DNA from: an uncultured Solirubrobacter sp.
GTDB lineage: Bacteria; Actinomycetota; Thermoleophilia; Solirubrobacterales; Solirubrobacteraceae
NCBI GenBank assembly: GCA_937871635.1
Contig: CALMNS010000655.1
Span: 1-7,339, forward strand
Direction of reading: 5' to 3'
DNA: 7,339 nt
The notes under the pieces were generated by a model. The model was not told the DNA's origin and searched no databases. It saw nothing but the letters and a program-made list of their open reading frames with translations. Below, one piece after another: positions 1 through 4,624 of this stretch (position 1 is the stretch's first letter; every line of letters begins with the position of its first letter). The position numbers and the translations under genes were made by a program.

Positions 1-2
1 CC

Positions 3-353
3 GCCAAGCTGCGGCGCAACTACCGCCAGCGGGCGAAGGCCAAGCGCGACGCCGAGCGGGCCGCCGCGCCGGCCCTCGAGATCGCCGTCGCCGAGCCGGA
101 GGGGCAAGGCCGCCCGAAGGTCCGCCAGGGCGTCGTGGTCTCCGACAAGGCCGACAAGACGATCGTGGTGCGCATCGACGTCGCCCGCCGCCACCGGCGC
201 TACGGCAAGACGATCCGGACCTCCTCCAAGCTGCACGTCCACGACGAGCGCAACGACGCGGGCACGGGTGACACGGTCCGCGTGATCGAGTCGCGGCCCA
301 TGTCGGCCACCAAGCGCTGGCGCCTCGTCGAAGTGACCGAGAAGGCCAGGTAG
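3..353 (+). CDS. rpsQ: Small ribosomal subunit protein uS17 (S17), 5'-partial, with an L29-like N-terminal part
   Basis: S17 is a primary 16S rRNA-binding protein of the 30S subunit with an OB fold. The 116 visible residues end at a TAG. The S17 core begins near residue 37 (RPKVRQGVVVSDK) and contains the family signatures KTIVVRID, the YGK loop, KLHVHDERN and GDTVR, ending in RWRLVEV. No ATG, GTG or TTG lies in frame before the GTG at 135. That GTG sits inside the first beta strand, so the true start must be left of the window. Residues 1-23 are highly basic and helical-looking (AKLRRNYRQRAKAKRDAER). They resemble the last helix of L29, the usual upstream neighbour, and an Ala/Glu/Pro linker follows. 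No stop codon separates the two parts in any forward frame. A fused L29-S17 protein is therefore likely; an S17 with a long basic extension is the alternative. The S17 identity is firm, the fusion is inference. Confidence 0.93.
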   Translation, partial: AKLRRNYRQRAKAKRDAERAAAPALEIAVAEPEGQGRPKVRQGVVVSDKADKTIVVRIDVARRHRRYGKTIRTSSKLHVHDERNDAGTGDTVRVIESRPMSATKRWRLVEVTEKAR

Positions 354-362
354 CCCCCGCCC

Positions 363-731
363 ATGATTCAGAACGAGACCCGGCTCAAGGTCGCCGACAA
401 CACAGGCGCCCGCGAGATCCTCTGCATCCGCGTCAAGGGCGGCTCGCGCCGCCGCTACGCCGGCGTGGGGGACACGATCACCGCGACGGTCAAGCAGGCC
501 ATCCCGAACGGCACGGTCAAGAAGGGCGAGGTCGTCACGGCGGTCGTCGTCCGCACGAAGAAGGAGTTCGGGCGCGAGGACGGCACGTACATCTCCTTCG
601 ACGAGAACGCCGCCGTGATCATCGGCGCCGACAACAACCCGCGCGGGACCCGCATCTTCGGGCCCGTGGCGCGCGAGCTGCGCGACCGTAACTTCATGCG
701 GATCGTCTCGCTCGCCCCGGAGGTGCTCTGA
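363..731 (+). CDS. rplN: Large ribosomal subunit protein uL14 (L14)
   Basis: L14 binds 23S rRNA in the 50S subunit and contributes to inter-subunit bridges; in other bacteria its surface is also the docking site of the silencing factor RsfS. The protein has 122 residues, exactly the usual length, and matches the family end to end. It starts MIQNETRLKVADNTGA, continues with the GGSRRRYAGVGD signature near residues 27-38 and the VVVRTKKE segment near 61-68, and ends GTRIFGPVARELR...MRIVSLAPEVL. The start is the ATG nine bases after the rpsQ stop. It has only a weak AGG about 12 nt upstream, so re-initiation by ribosomes leaving rpsQ is plausible. Its stop codon TGA is directly followed by the rplX ATG. 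It is the first gene of the classical spc order. I see nothing abnormal in it. Confidence 0.98.
   Translation: MIQNETRLKVADNTGAREILCIRVKGGSRRRYAGVGDTITATVKQAIPNGTVKKGEVVTAVVVRTKKEFGREDGTYISFDENAAVIIGADNNPRGTRIFGPVARELRDRNFMRIVSLAPEVL
719..724 (+). promoter_or_regulatory. Shine-Dalgarno for rplX, inside the rplN 3' end
   Basis: GGAGGT lies 7 nt before the rplX ATG and is encoded by the last codons of rplN (the PEVL end). It is the best Shine-Dalgarno match among the ribosomal protein genes here. It supports the ATG at 732 as the start and suggests that rplX translation is coupled to rplN. Confidence 0.75.
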
Positions 732-1067
732 ATGACGAAGTCTAGAAAGCTCAGGCTGCGCACGGACGACACCGTCGTGGTGATCTCCGGCAAGGACAAG
801 GGCAAGACGGGCCGGATCCTCCGCGTCGACCGCGAGAGCGAGAAGGTCTACGTCGAGGGGCTCAACGTCGTCAAGCGCCACCAGCGCGCGACGCCCGGCC
901 GGCCGAACGCCCCGGTCGGCGTCATCGAGAAGGAGGGGCCGATCCACGTCTCCAACGTGGCGCTCCTCGACCCCAAGGACAACAAGCCGACGCGCGTCGG
1001 CCTGCGCCGCACGGATCAGGGCCGCCGCATGCGTGTGGCGAAACGCTCCGGAACCGAACTGGACTAG
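732..1067 (+). CDS. rplX: Large ribosomal subunit protein uL24 (L24)
   Basis: L24 is an early assembly initiator of the 50S subunit, binding near the 5' end of 23S rRNA and lying close to the polypeptide exit tunnel. The 111-residue protein carries a KOW motif at about residues 14-31 (VVVISGKDKGKTGRIL), then VYVEGLNVVKRHQR, which is typical of L24. It continues with GVIEKEGPIHVSNVALLDP and a C-terminal GRRMRVAKRSG segment, also family-standard. The length is slightly above the E. coli protein (about 104). The ATG follows the rplN stop with no gap and has a GGAGGT ribosome binding site. The first codons include TCT, AGA and AGG, which are unusual in a gene otherwise dominated by G/C-ending codons. 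The stop TAG forms part of the ribosome binding site of rplE. Confidence 0.98.
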   Translation: MTKSRKLRLRTDDTVVVISGKDKGKTGRILRVDRESEKVYVEGLNVVKRHQRATPGRPNAPVGVIEKEGPIHVSNVALLDPKDNKPTRVGLRRTDQGRRMRVAKRSGTELD

Positions 1068-1069
1068 GA
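1066..1069 (+). promoter_or_regulatory. Shine-Dalgarno for rplE overlapping the rplX stop
   Basis: AGGA begins inside the rplX stop codon (TAG at 1065-1067) and ends 6 nt before the rplE ATG. The overlap of stop and ribosome binding site fits translational coupling between L24 and L5. Confidence 0.55.
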
Positions 1070-1075
1070 ATCGTC

Positions 1076-1669
1076 ATGGCTCGCCTCAAGGACCGCTACC
1101 GCTCGGACATCGCCCCGAAGCTCTTCGAGCGCTTCGGCTACTCGTCGACGATGCAGACGCCCCAGCTGACCAAGATCACGCTCAACATGGGCGTGGGCGA
1201 GGCCAAGCAGGACTCCAAGATGCTCGACGCCGCCACCGAGCAGCTCGCGACGATCGCCGGCCAGAAGCCGAACGTCCGCCGGGCGAAGAAGTCGGTGGCC
1301 GCCTTCAAGCTGCGCGAGGGGATGCCCGTCGGCCTGGTGGTCACCCTGCGCGGCGAGCGGGCCTACGAGTTCCTCGACCGCCTGGTCTCCGTGGCCATCC
1401 CGCGGATCCGCGACTTCCGCGGCCTGAACCCGCGCTCCTTCGACGGCCGCGGCAACTACTCCATGGGCGTCCGCGAGCAGATCATCTTCCCCGAGATCGA
1501 CTACGACGCCGTGGACCAGGTCCGCGGCCTCGACGTGACCATCACCACCACCGCCAAGACGGACTCCGAGGCGTTCGCGCTCCTGGAGGCGCTCGGCATG
1601 CCGTTCGCCCGCGACACCCGGCCGAAGGACTTCGAGTCCATCGTCGAGGGCGACGTCGTCCCCGCCTAG
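1076..1669 (+). CDS. rplE: Large ribosomal subunit protein uL5 (L5)
   Basis: L5 binds 5S rRNA with L18 and L25-type partners, forms the central protuberance of the 50S subunit and contacts the P-site tRNA. The protein has 197 residues. It shows the family pattern throughout: LKDRYRSDIAPKLFERFGY at the N terminus, KITLNMGVGEA near 33-43, the GQKPNVRRAKKSVAAFKLREGMPVG block near 62-86, RIRDFRGLNPRSFDGRGNYSMGVREQIIFPEIDYD near 110-144, then the DVTITTTAKTDSEA and LLEALGMPF region. L5 proteins usually end close to this last motif. Here about 18 further residues follow (RDTRPKDFESIVEGDVVPA), making the protein longer than the common length near 180. The tail is acidic and has no recognisable domain. 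The gene starts 8 nt after rplX and a 27-nt gap separates it from rpsN. Confidence 0.98.
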   Translation: MARLKDRYRSDIAPKLFERFGYSSTMQTPQLTKITLNMGVGEAKQDSKMLDAATEQLATIAGQKPNVRRAKKSVAAFKLREGMPVGLVVTLRGERAYEFLDRLVSVAIPRIRDFRGLNPRSFDGRGNYSMGVREQIIFPEIDYDAVDQVRGLDVTITTTAKTDSEAFALLEALGMPFARDTRPKDFESIVEGDVVPA

Positions 1670-1675
1670 CGGCTT

Positions 1676-1687
1676 CTAACCTGAGAG
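1676..1687 (+). promoter_or_regulatory. Leader motif before rpsN (CTAACCTGAGAG)
   Basis: This 12-mer lies in the 27-bp gap between rplE and rpsN and ends 9 nt before the rpsN ATG. Its GAGAG end could act as a weak ribosome binding site. The TAACCT part resembles an actinobacterial -10 element (TANNNT), but I see no convincing -35. The rpsE leader has a 9-of-12 match at 3317-3328. Function is unproven. Confidence 0.3.
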
Positions 1688-1696
1688 ACCCCACCC

Positions 1697-1882
1697 ATGG
1701 CCAAGACCTCACAGAGAGTTCGCCAGCAGCGCGAGCCCAAGTACAAGACCCGCGGCTACACGCGGTGTCGCAACTGCGGCCGCCCGCGTGCCGTGTTCCG
1801 CAAGTTCGGCATCTGCCGCATCTGCCTGCGCACGCTCGCCCACAACGGCTACATCCCCGGCATGACGAAGTCGAGCTGGTGA
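1697..1882 (+). CDS. rpsN: Small ribosomal subunit protein uS14, zinc-binding type (S14 type Z)
   Basis: S14 joins the head of the 30S subunit late in assembly, near S3, S10 and S19. The protein has 61 residues, the standard length for the short zinc-containing form (often called rpsZ or rpsN1); the zinc-free form is about 100 residues. The metal site is intact: Cys24-x-x-Cys27 and Cys40-x-x-Cys43, in the contexts RCRNCGRPR and GICRICLR. The C-terminal end NGYIPGMTKSSW is diagnostic for this family. Start ATG 1697 gives the expected MAKTSQR terminus. The first codons (TCA, AGA, GTT) are poorer in G/C than the rest of the gene. In some actinobacteria a zinc-free paralogue replaces this protein under zinc limitation; whether this genome has one cannot be seen here. 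A 49-bp gap separates it from rpsH. Confidence 0.98.
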   Translation: MAKTSQRVRQQREPKYKTRGYTRCRNCGRPRAVFRKFGICRICLRTLAHNGYIPGMTKSSW

Positions 1883-1913
1883 GCTAGATGTCCACAACAC
1901 TCGCAAGCTCGCG

Positions 1914-1920
1914 TGGAAGG
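1914..1920 (+). promoter_or_regulatory. Purine-rich ribosome binding site before rpsH
   Basis: TGGAAGG lies in the 49-bp gap between rpsN and rpsH, 11 nt before the ATG at 1932 and 17 nt before the second ATG at 1938. The spacing favours the first ATG as the rpsH start. Confidence 0.45.
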
Positions 1921-1931
1921 TACTCGCTCCC

Positions 1932-2345
1932 ATGTCGATGACTGATCCCATAGCCGATTTCCTCACGAGGATCCGCAACGGCATCCAGGCCGCCCACGAG
2001 AGCGTCGTGATGCCGCACTCCAAGCTCAAGACGGAGATGGCCCGCGTCCTGCGCGAGCAGGGCTACATCGAGGGCTACGAGGTCCAGCCGCCCTCCGGCG
2101 TCCGCGGCGACGCGGGCGAGAAGCTCGTCGTGCGCCTGAAGTACACGGACGCGCGCGTCTCGGTGATCTCCGGCCTCAAGCGCGTCTCGCGCCCGGGCCA
2201 GCGGACCTACGTCGACGCGAAGTCGATCCCGAAGGTCCTCGGCGGTATGGGGACCGCCATCATTTCCACGTCCCAGGGCGTCATGACCGGCCACGACGCG
2301 CGCAAGGCGGGCGTCGGCGGCGAGGTCCTCGCGCAGGTCCATTAG
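1932..2345 (+). CDS. rpsH: Small ribosomal subunit protein uS8 (S8)
   Basis: S8 binds helix 21 of 16S rRNA and organises the 30S platform. In E. coli it is also the translational repressor of the spc operon, though I could not identify its mRNA site here. The protein has 137 residues. It begins MSMTDPIADFLTRIRNG, where TDPIADxLTRIRN is the family's N-terminal signature. The middle holds HSKLKTEMARVLREQGYI near 29-46. The conserved RNA-binding C-terminal block is present: SRPGQRTYV, then GMGTAIISTSQGVMTGHDARKAGVGGEVL. Two candidate starts exist, ATG 1932 and ATG 1938; I chose 1932 because of its ribosome binding site spacing, but the shorter form starting MTDPIAD is nearly as plausible. The early codons ACT, GAT, ATA and GAT are unusually A/T-rich for this operon. 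Confidence 0.97.
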   Translation: MSMTDPIADFLTRIRNGIQAAHESVVMPHSKLKTEMARVLREQGYIEGYEVQPPSGVRGDAGEKLVVRLKYTDARVSVISGLKRVSRPGQRTYVDAKSIPKVLGGMGTAIISTSQGVMTGHDARKAGVGGEVLAQVH

Positions 2346-2347
2346 CC

Positions 2348-2881
2348 ATGAGTCGCATCGGCCGCAAGCCCATCCCCGTCCCGACCGGCGTCAACGTGAC
2401 GATCGAGCGCGAGATGGTCCGCGTCGCGGGCCCGCGCGGTGACCTCGCCGAGCGCAAGTCGCACGACATCGACGTCGTCCAGGAGGGCGAGGAGCTCATC
2501 GTCACCCGCCCGACCAACCGCGGCGAGCACCGCGCCCTGCACGGGCTCACCCGCTCGCTGGTGGCCAACATGGTCGAGGGCGTGACCACCGGGTTCACCA
2601 AGACGCTCGAGATCCAGGGCGTCGGCTACCGCGCCGCGCTCAAGGGGTCCGACCTCGAGCTTGCGCTGGGCTACTCCCACCCCGTCTCCATCAAGGCGCC
2701 GCAGGGCATCGAGTTCGAGGTGCCCGTCCCGACGCGCGTGATCGTCAAGGGCAACTCCAAGCAGCAGGTCGGAGAGCTCGCCGCCGTCATCCGCAAGCAG
2801 CGCCCGCCCGAGCCCTACAAGGGCAAGGGGATCCGCTACGAGGGCGAGTACGTCGCCCGGAAGGTCGGCAAGCGCGCATGA
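2348..2881 (+). CDS. rplF: Large ribosomal subunit protein uL6 (L6)
   Basis: L6 lies at the base of the L7/L12 stalk near the sarcin-ricin loop of 23S rRNA and is needed for late 50S assembly. The protein has 177 residues, the same as in E. coli, and consists of two repeated alpha/beta domains, about residues 1-82 and 83-177. Visible signatures are MSRIGRKPIPVPTGV at the start, HGLTRSLVANMVEGVTTGF near 65-83, LEIQGVGYRA near 87-96, and the C-terminal 23S-binding motif RKQRPPEPYKGKGIRYEGE near 148-166. The ATG follows the rpsH stop (TAG) by only two bases and has just a weak AGG about 10 nt upstream. Translation probably depends on coupling to rpsH. The stop TGA is followed at once by a short inverted repeat in the 52-bp gap before rplR. 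Confidence 0.98.
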   Translation: MSRIGRKPIPVPTGVNVTIEREMVRVAGPRGDLAERKSHDIDVVQEGEELIVTRPTNRGEHRALHGLTRSLVANMVEGVTTGFTKTLEIQGVGYRAALKGSDLELALGYSHPVSIKAPQGIEFEVPVPTRVIVKGNSKQQVGELAAVIRKQRPPEPYKGKGIRYEGEYVARKVGKRA

Positions 2882-2897
2882 GACCCTGCGGGTCCTC
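2880..2897 (+). other. Hairpin at the rplF stop codon
   Basis: GACCC (2882-2886), a TGC loop and GGGTC (2890-2894) form a perfect 5-bp stem. Allowing one bulged C at 2895, two more pairs extend it into the rplF stop codon. A competing hairpin, GCGG (2888-2891) with CCGC (2897-2900), uses some of the same bases, so the two folds exclude each other. No T-run follows, so it is not an intrinsic terminator. It could affect translation hand-over to rplR, or be chance in GC-rich DNA. Confidence 0.35.
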
Positions 2898-2915
2898 CGC
2901 ACACCACATCGATCC

Positions 2916-2921
2916 TGGAAG
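2916..2921 (+). promoter_or_regulatory. Possible weak ribosome binding site before rplR
   Basis: TGGAAG in the rplF-rplR gap ends 12 nt before the rplR GTG. It is the only purine-rich stretch in reach of that start. The spacing is long for a Shine-Dalgarno, so the assignment is weak. Confidence 0.3.
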
Positions 2922-2933
2922 CACGGTCCTCGC

Positions 2934-3287
2934 GTGAGCCTTACCACCCGCCCCGCCCAGCGCCTCCGGCGTCGTCGCCGCGTCCGCGCCAAGGTGCGGG
3001 GCACCGCCGCCCGTCCGCGCATCGCGGTGTTCCGCTCCAACCGCGGCATCTTCGCCCAGCTCATCGACGACGACGCGGGCCGCACGCTGGCCGCCGTGAA
3101 CTGGACCGAGGACGAGCTCAAGGGGCTCAGCCCGATGGAGCAGGCCACCCGTGCCGGCGCGCTGATCGCCGAGCGCGCGAAGGCGGCCGGCGTCGAGTCG
3201 GCGGTCTTCGACCGCGGCGGCTACCAGTACCACGGGCGCGTCAAGGCGCTTGCGGAGGGCGCCCGCGAGGGCGGCCTCCGGTTCTGA
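2934..3287 (+). CDS. rplR: Large ribosomal subunit protein uL18 (L18)
   Basis: L18 binds 5S rRNA together with L5 and carries it into the central protuberance of the 50S subunit. The protein has 117 residues, identical in length to E. coli L18. Residues 5-22 form the usual strongly basic N terminus (AQRLRRRRRVRAKVRG). The fold then follows the family: RPRIAVFRSNRGIFAQLIDD near 28-46, the helix MEQATRAGALIAERAKAAGV near 68-87, and the highly conserved end FDRGGYQYHGRVKALAEGAREGGLRF. The start is a GTG; no in-frame ATG gives a better terminus, and the resulting length is right for the family. The gene sits 52 bp after rplF, the longest gap in the window, with only a weak ribosome binding site. 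A 47-bp gap separates it from rpsE. Confidence 0.97.
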   Translation: MSLTTRPAQRLRRRRRVRAKVRGTAARPRIAVFRSNRGIFAQLIDDDAGRTLAAVNWTEDELKGLSPMEQATRAGALIAERAKAAGVESAVFDRGGYQYHGRVKALAEGAREGGLRF

Positions 3288-3316
3288 TCCCGCCTCCCGC
3301 CCCAACCGCCGACCCA

Positions 3317-3328
3317 CTAGTCTGAAAG
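3317..3328 (+). promoter_or_regulatory. Leader motif before rpsE (CTAGTCTGAAAG)
   Basis: This 12-mer in the rplR-rpsE gap ends 6 nt before the rpsE ATG. It matches the rpsN leader motif at 1676-1687 in 9 of 12 positions, and all three differences are transitions. GAAAG may serve as a weak ribosome binding site; TAGTCT resembles a -10 element without a clear -35. Confidence 0.3.
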
Positions 3329-3334
3329 CCTCCA

Positions 3335-3940
3335 ATGTCTGCCCCTGACCGTTCCGTTCCCCCCACCGGACTCGACCTGCAAGAGCGCGTCGTGGAGATC
3401 AACCGCGTCGCGAAGGTCGTCAAGGGCGGCCGGCGCTTCTCGTTCACGGCCCTGGTCGTCGTGGGCGACGAGAGCGGCGTGGTGGGCGCGGGCTACGGCA
3501 AGGCCAACGAGGTCCCGCTGGCCATCCAGAAGGGCGTCGAGGCCGCGAAGAAGAACCTCTTCCGCGTGCCGCGCCACGGCTCGACGATCACCCACCAGAC
3601 CACGGGGGTCTTCGGCTCCGGCCGCGTCTTCCTCAAGCCGGCCTCGCCCGGTACCGGCGTGATCGCCGGCGGCGGCGTCCGCGCGGTGCTCGAGCTCGCC
3701 GGGATCCACGACATCCTCTCCAAGTCGCTGGGCTCGCAGAACCCGATCAACCTGGTCAAGGCGACGATCGCCGGCCTGCAGGACCTGCGCAAGCCCGAGG
3801 AGATCGCCACGCTGCGCGGCCTCTCGGTCAATAGCGTGCTCGGGCTCAGCGCCGGCGCGCCGGTCGCGGCCGACGGCGAGGCCCCGGTCGCGTCCGAGCC
3901 GGACCTCGAGGCGCCCGCCGAGGAGCCCGTGCCCGCGTGA
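3335..3940 (+). CDS. rpsE: Small ribosomal subunit protein uS5 (S5) with C-terminal tail
   Basis: S5 lies at the mRNA entry side of the 30S subunit near S4 and S3 and affects decoding accuracy; mutations in its N-terminal loop cause spectinomycin resistance in other bacteria. The protein has 201 residues against about 167 in E. coli. The N-terminal double-stranded-RNA-binding-like domain spans about 16-80 (LQERVVEINRVAKVVKGGRRFSF, then GAGYGKANEVPLAIQKG). The C-terminal domain spans about 81-165 (GSGRVFLKPASPGTGVIAGGGVRAVLELAGIHDILSKSLGS, then NLVKATIAGL). After the usual end near LSVNSVLG comes a 31-residue tail rich in Ala, Pro and Glu, likely disordered. The KVVKGGRR loop looks normal. The gene ends in GTGA, shared with the rpmD start. 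Confidence 0.98.
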   Translation: MSAPDRSVPPTGLDLQERVVEINRVAKVVKGGRRFSFTALVVVGDESGVVGAGYGKANEVPLAIQKGVEAAKKNLFRVPRHGSTITHQTTGVFGSGRVFLKPASPGTGVIAGGGVRAVLELAGIHDILSKSLGSQNPINLVKATIAGLQDLRKPEEIATLRGLSVNSVLGLSAGAPVAADGEAPVASEPDLEAPAEEPVPA

Positions 3941-4125
3941 GCACCCTGGTCATCAAGCAGGTCAAGTCCGCCAACGGGACGAACGGCCCCCAGCGCGACA
4001 CGCTGCGCTCGCTCGGCCTGCGCCGGATCGGCTCCGTGGTCGAGCGCCCCGAGTCCCCGCAGCTGCTCGGCATGGTCCACGCCGTGCGCCACCTCGTCGT
4101 CGTGGAGGAGAAGTCCGATGCCTGA
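3937..4125 (+). CDS. rpmD: Large ribosomal subunit protein uL30 (L30)
   Basis: L30 is a small 50S protein that binds 23S rRNA. The 62-residue protein matches the bacterial form (about 60): VIKQVKSANGTN at the start, then RDTLRSLGLRRIGSVVERPESPQLLGMVHAVRHLVVVEE. The RDTLRSLGLRRIG segment is the family's most conserved part. Translation starts at a GTG that overlaps the rpsE stop as GTGA. GAGGAG at 3920-3925 may act as its ribosome binding site, 11 nt away. The stop lies 5 nt past the rplO ATG, giving an 8-nt overlap with rplO. L30 is missing from some bacterial lineages, so its presence between S5 and L15 is mildly informative and matches the canonical operon order. Confidence 0.97.
   Translation: MSTLVIKQVKSANGTNGPQRDTLRSLGLRRIGSVVERPESPQLLGMVHAVRHLVVVEEKSDA
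4104..4108 (+). promoter_or_regulatory. Shine-Dalgarno for rplO inside rpmD
   Basis: GGAGG lies within the codons for the VVEEK end of L30 and is 9 nt before the rplO ATG at 4118. It is a strong match with good spacing and fixes the rplO start inside rpmD. Confidence 0.7.
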
Positions 4126-4609
4126 GCCCGAGGAGATCGGCCTCCACAACCTGCAGCCCGCCAAGGGCGCGCGCAAGGCGCGCAAGCGCGTCGGCCGCGG
4201 GCACGGCTCGGGCCACGGCAAGACCTCCGGGCGCGGCCACAAGGGCGCCGGCTCCCGCGCGGGGGCCAAGGACCGTGCGCGCTTCGAGGGCGGCCAGAAC
4301 CCGATCCACATGCGGATGCGCAAGCTCCGCGGGCCCAACAAGAAGATGTCGATGCCGTTCGAGCCGTTCCGCACCCACACCCAGGGCGTGAACCTCGACG
4401 ACCTCGAGGCCCGCTTCGAGTCGGGCGCGTCGGTCGATCCCGCCGCGCTCAAGGCCGCCGGCCTGGCCACCCGCCGCGACGTCCCCGTGAAGATCCTCGG
4501 CCGCGGTGAGCTCTCGAAGCCGCTGACGATCCACGCCCACGGCTTCTCCAAGTCCGCGCAGGCGGCCATCGAGGCCGCCGGCGGCACCGCCCAGCTGCTG
4601 GCGAAGTAG
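4118..4609 (+). CDS. rplO: Large ribosomal subunit protein uL15 (L15)
   Basis: L15 is a late-assembly 50S protein with a long, basic, Gly-rich N-terminal arm threading through 23S rRNA and a globular C-terminal domain. The protein has 163 residues, against about 144 in E. coli. LHNLQPAKGARKARKRVGRGHGSGHGKTSGRGHKG at about 9-43 is the classic arm, followed by RFEGGQNPIHMRMRKL near 55-70. The C-terminal domain (about 90-163) includes VNLDDLEARFESG, VPVKILGRGELSKPLTIHAHGFSKSA and IEAAGG. Compared with the usual FEGGQMPLxxRLPK...F pattern, the 70-86 stretch (LRGPNKKMSMPFEPFR) is longer by several residues, and an N-terminal MPEPEEIG is added. The start overlaps rpmD by 8 nt and has a strong ribosome binding site. 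secY follows after 15 nt. Confidence 0.98.
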   Translation: MPEPEEIGLHNLQPAKGARKARKRVGRGHGSGHGKTSGRGHKGAGSRAGAKDRARFEGGQNPIHMRMRKLRGPNKKMSMPFEPFRTHTQGVNLDDLEARFESGASVDPAALKAAGLATRRDVPVKILGRGELSKPLTIHAHGFSKSAQAAIEAAGGTAQLLAK

Positions 4610-4613
4610 CCCC

Positions 4614-4617
4614 GAGG
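4614..4617 (+). promoter_or_regulatory. Shine-Dalgarno for secY
   Basis: GAGG lies in the 15-bp gap between rplO and secY, 7 nt before the GTG at 4625. This supports GTG as the secY start. Confidence 0.55.
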
Positions 4618-4624
4618 CGCCGCG

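Noticed and set aside
135..353. GTG at 135 as the start of rpsQ
   Set aside because: It would remove the first OB-fold strand (KVRQGV), which is conserved in S17; the frame clearly continues upstream.
1030..1110. S8 repressor-binding structure at the rplX/rplE junction, as in E. coli
   Set aside because: The gap is only 8 bp and I could find just a 3-4 bp GCG-AAA-CGC stem; nothing resembling helix 21 of 16S rRNA that I can defend.
1033..1887. 284-residue plus-strand ORF across rplE and rpsN
   Set aside because: It runs out of frame through two certain genes and its translation is Arg/Pro/His-rich low-complexity sequence, typical of shadow frames in GC-rich DNA.
2882..2900. Intrinsic terminator after rplF
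   Set aside because: The stem is short and no T-run follows; rplR and the rest of the operon continue in the same direction.
2342..3148. 268-residue minus-strand ORF opposite rplF and rplR
   Set aside because: Composition (Leu/Asp/Arg/His-rich) mirrors the antisense of the coding strand, and no family pattern is visible.
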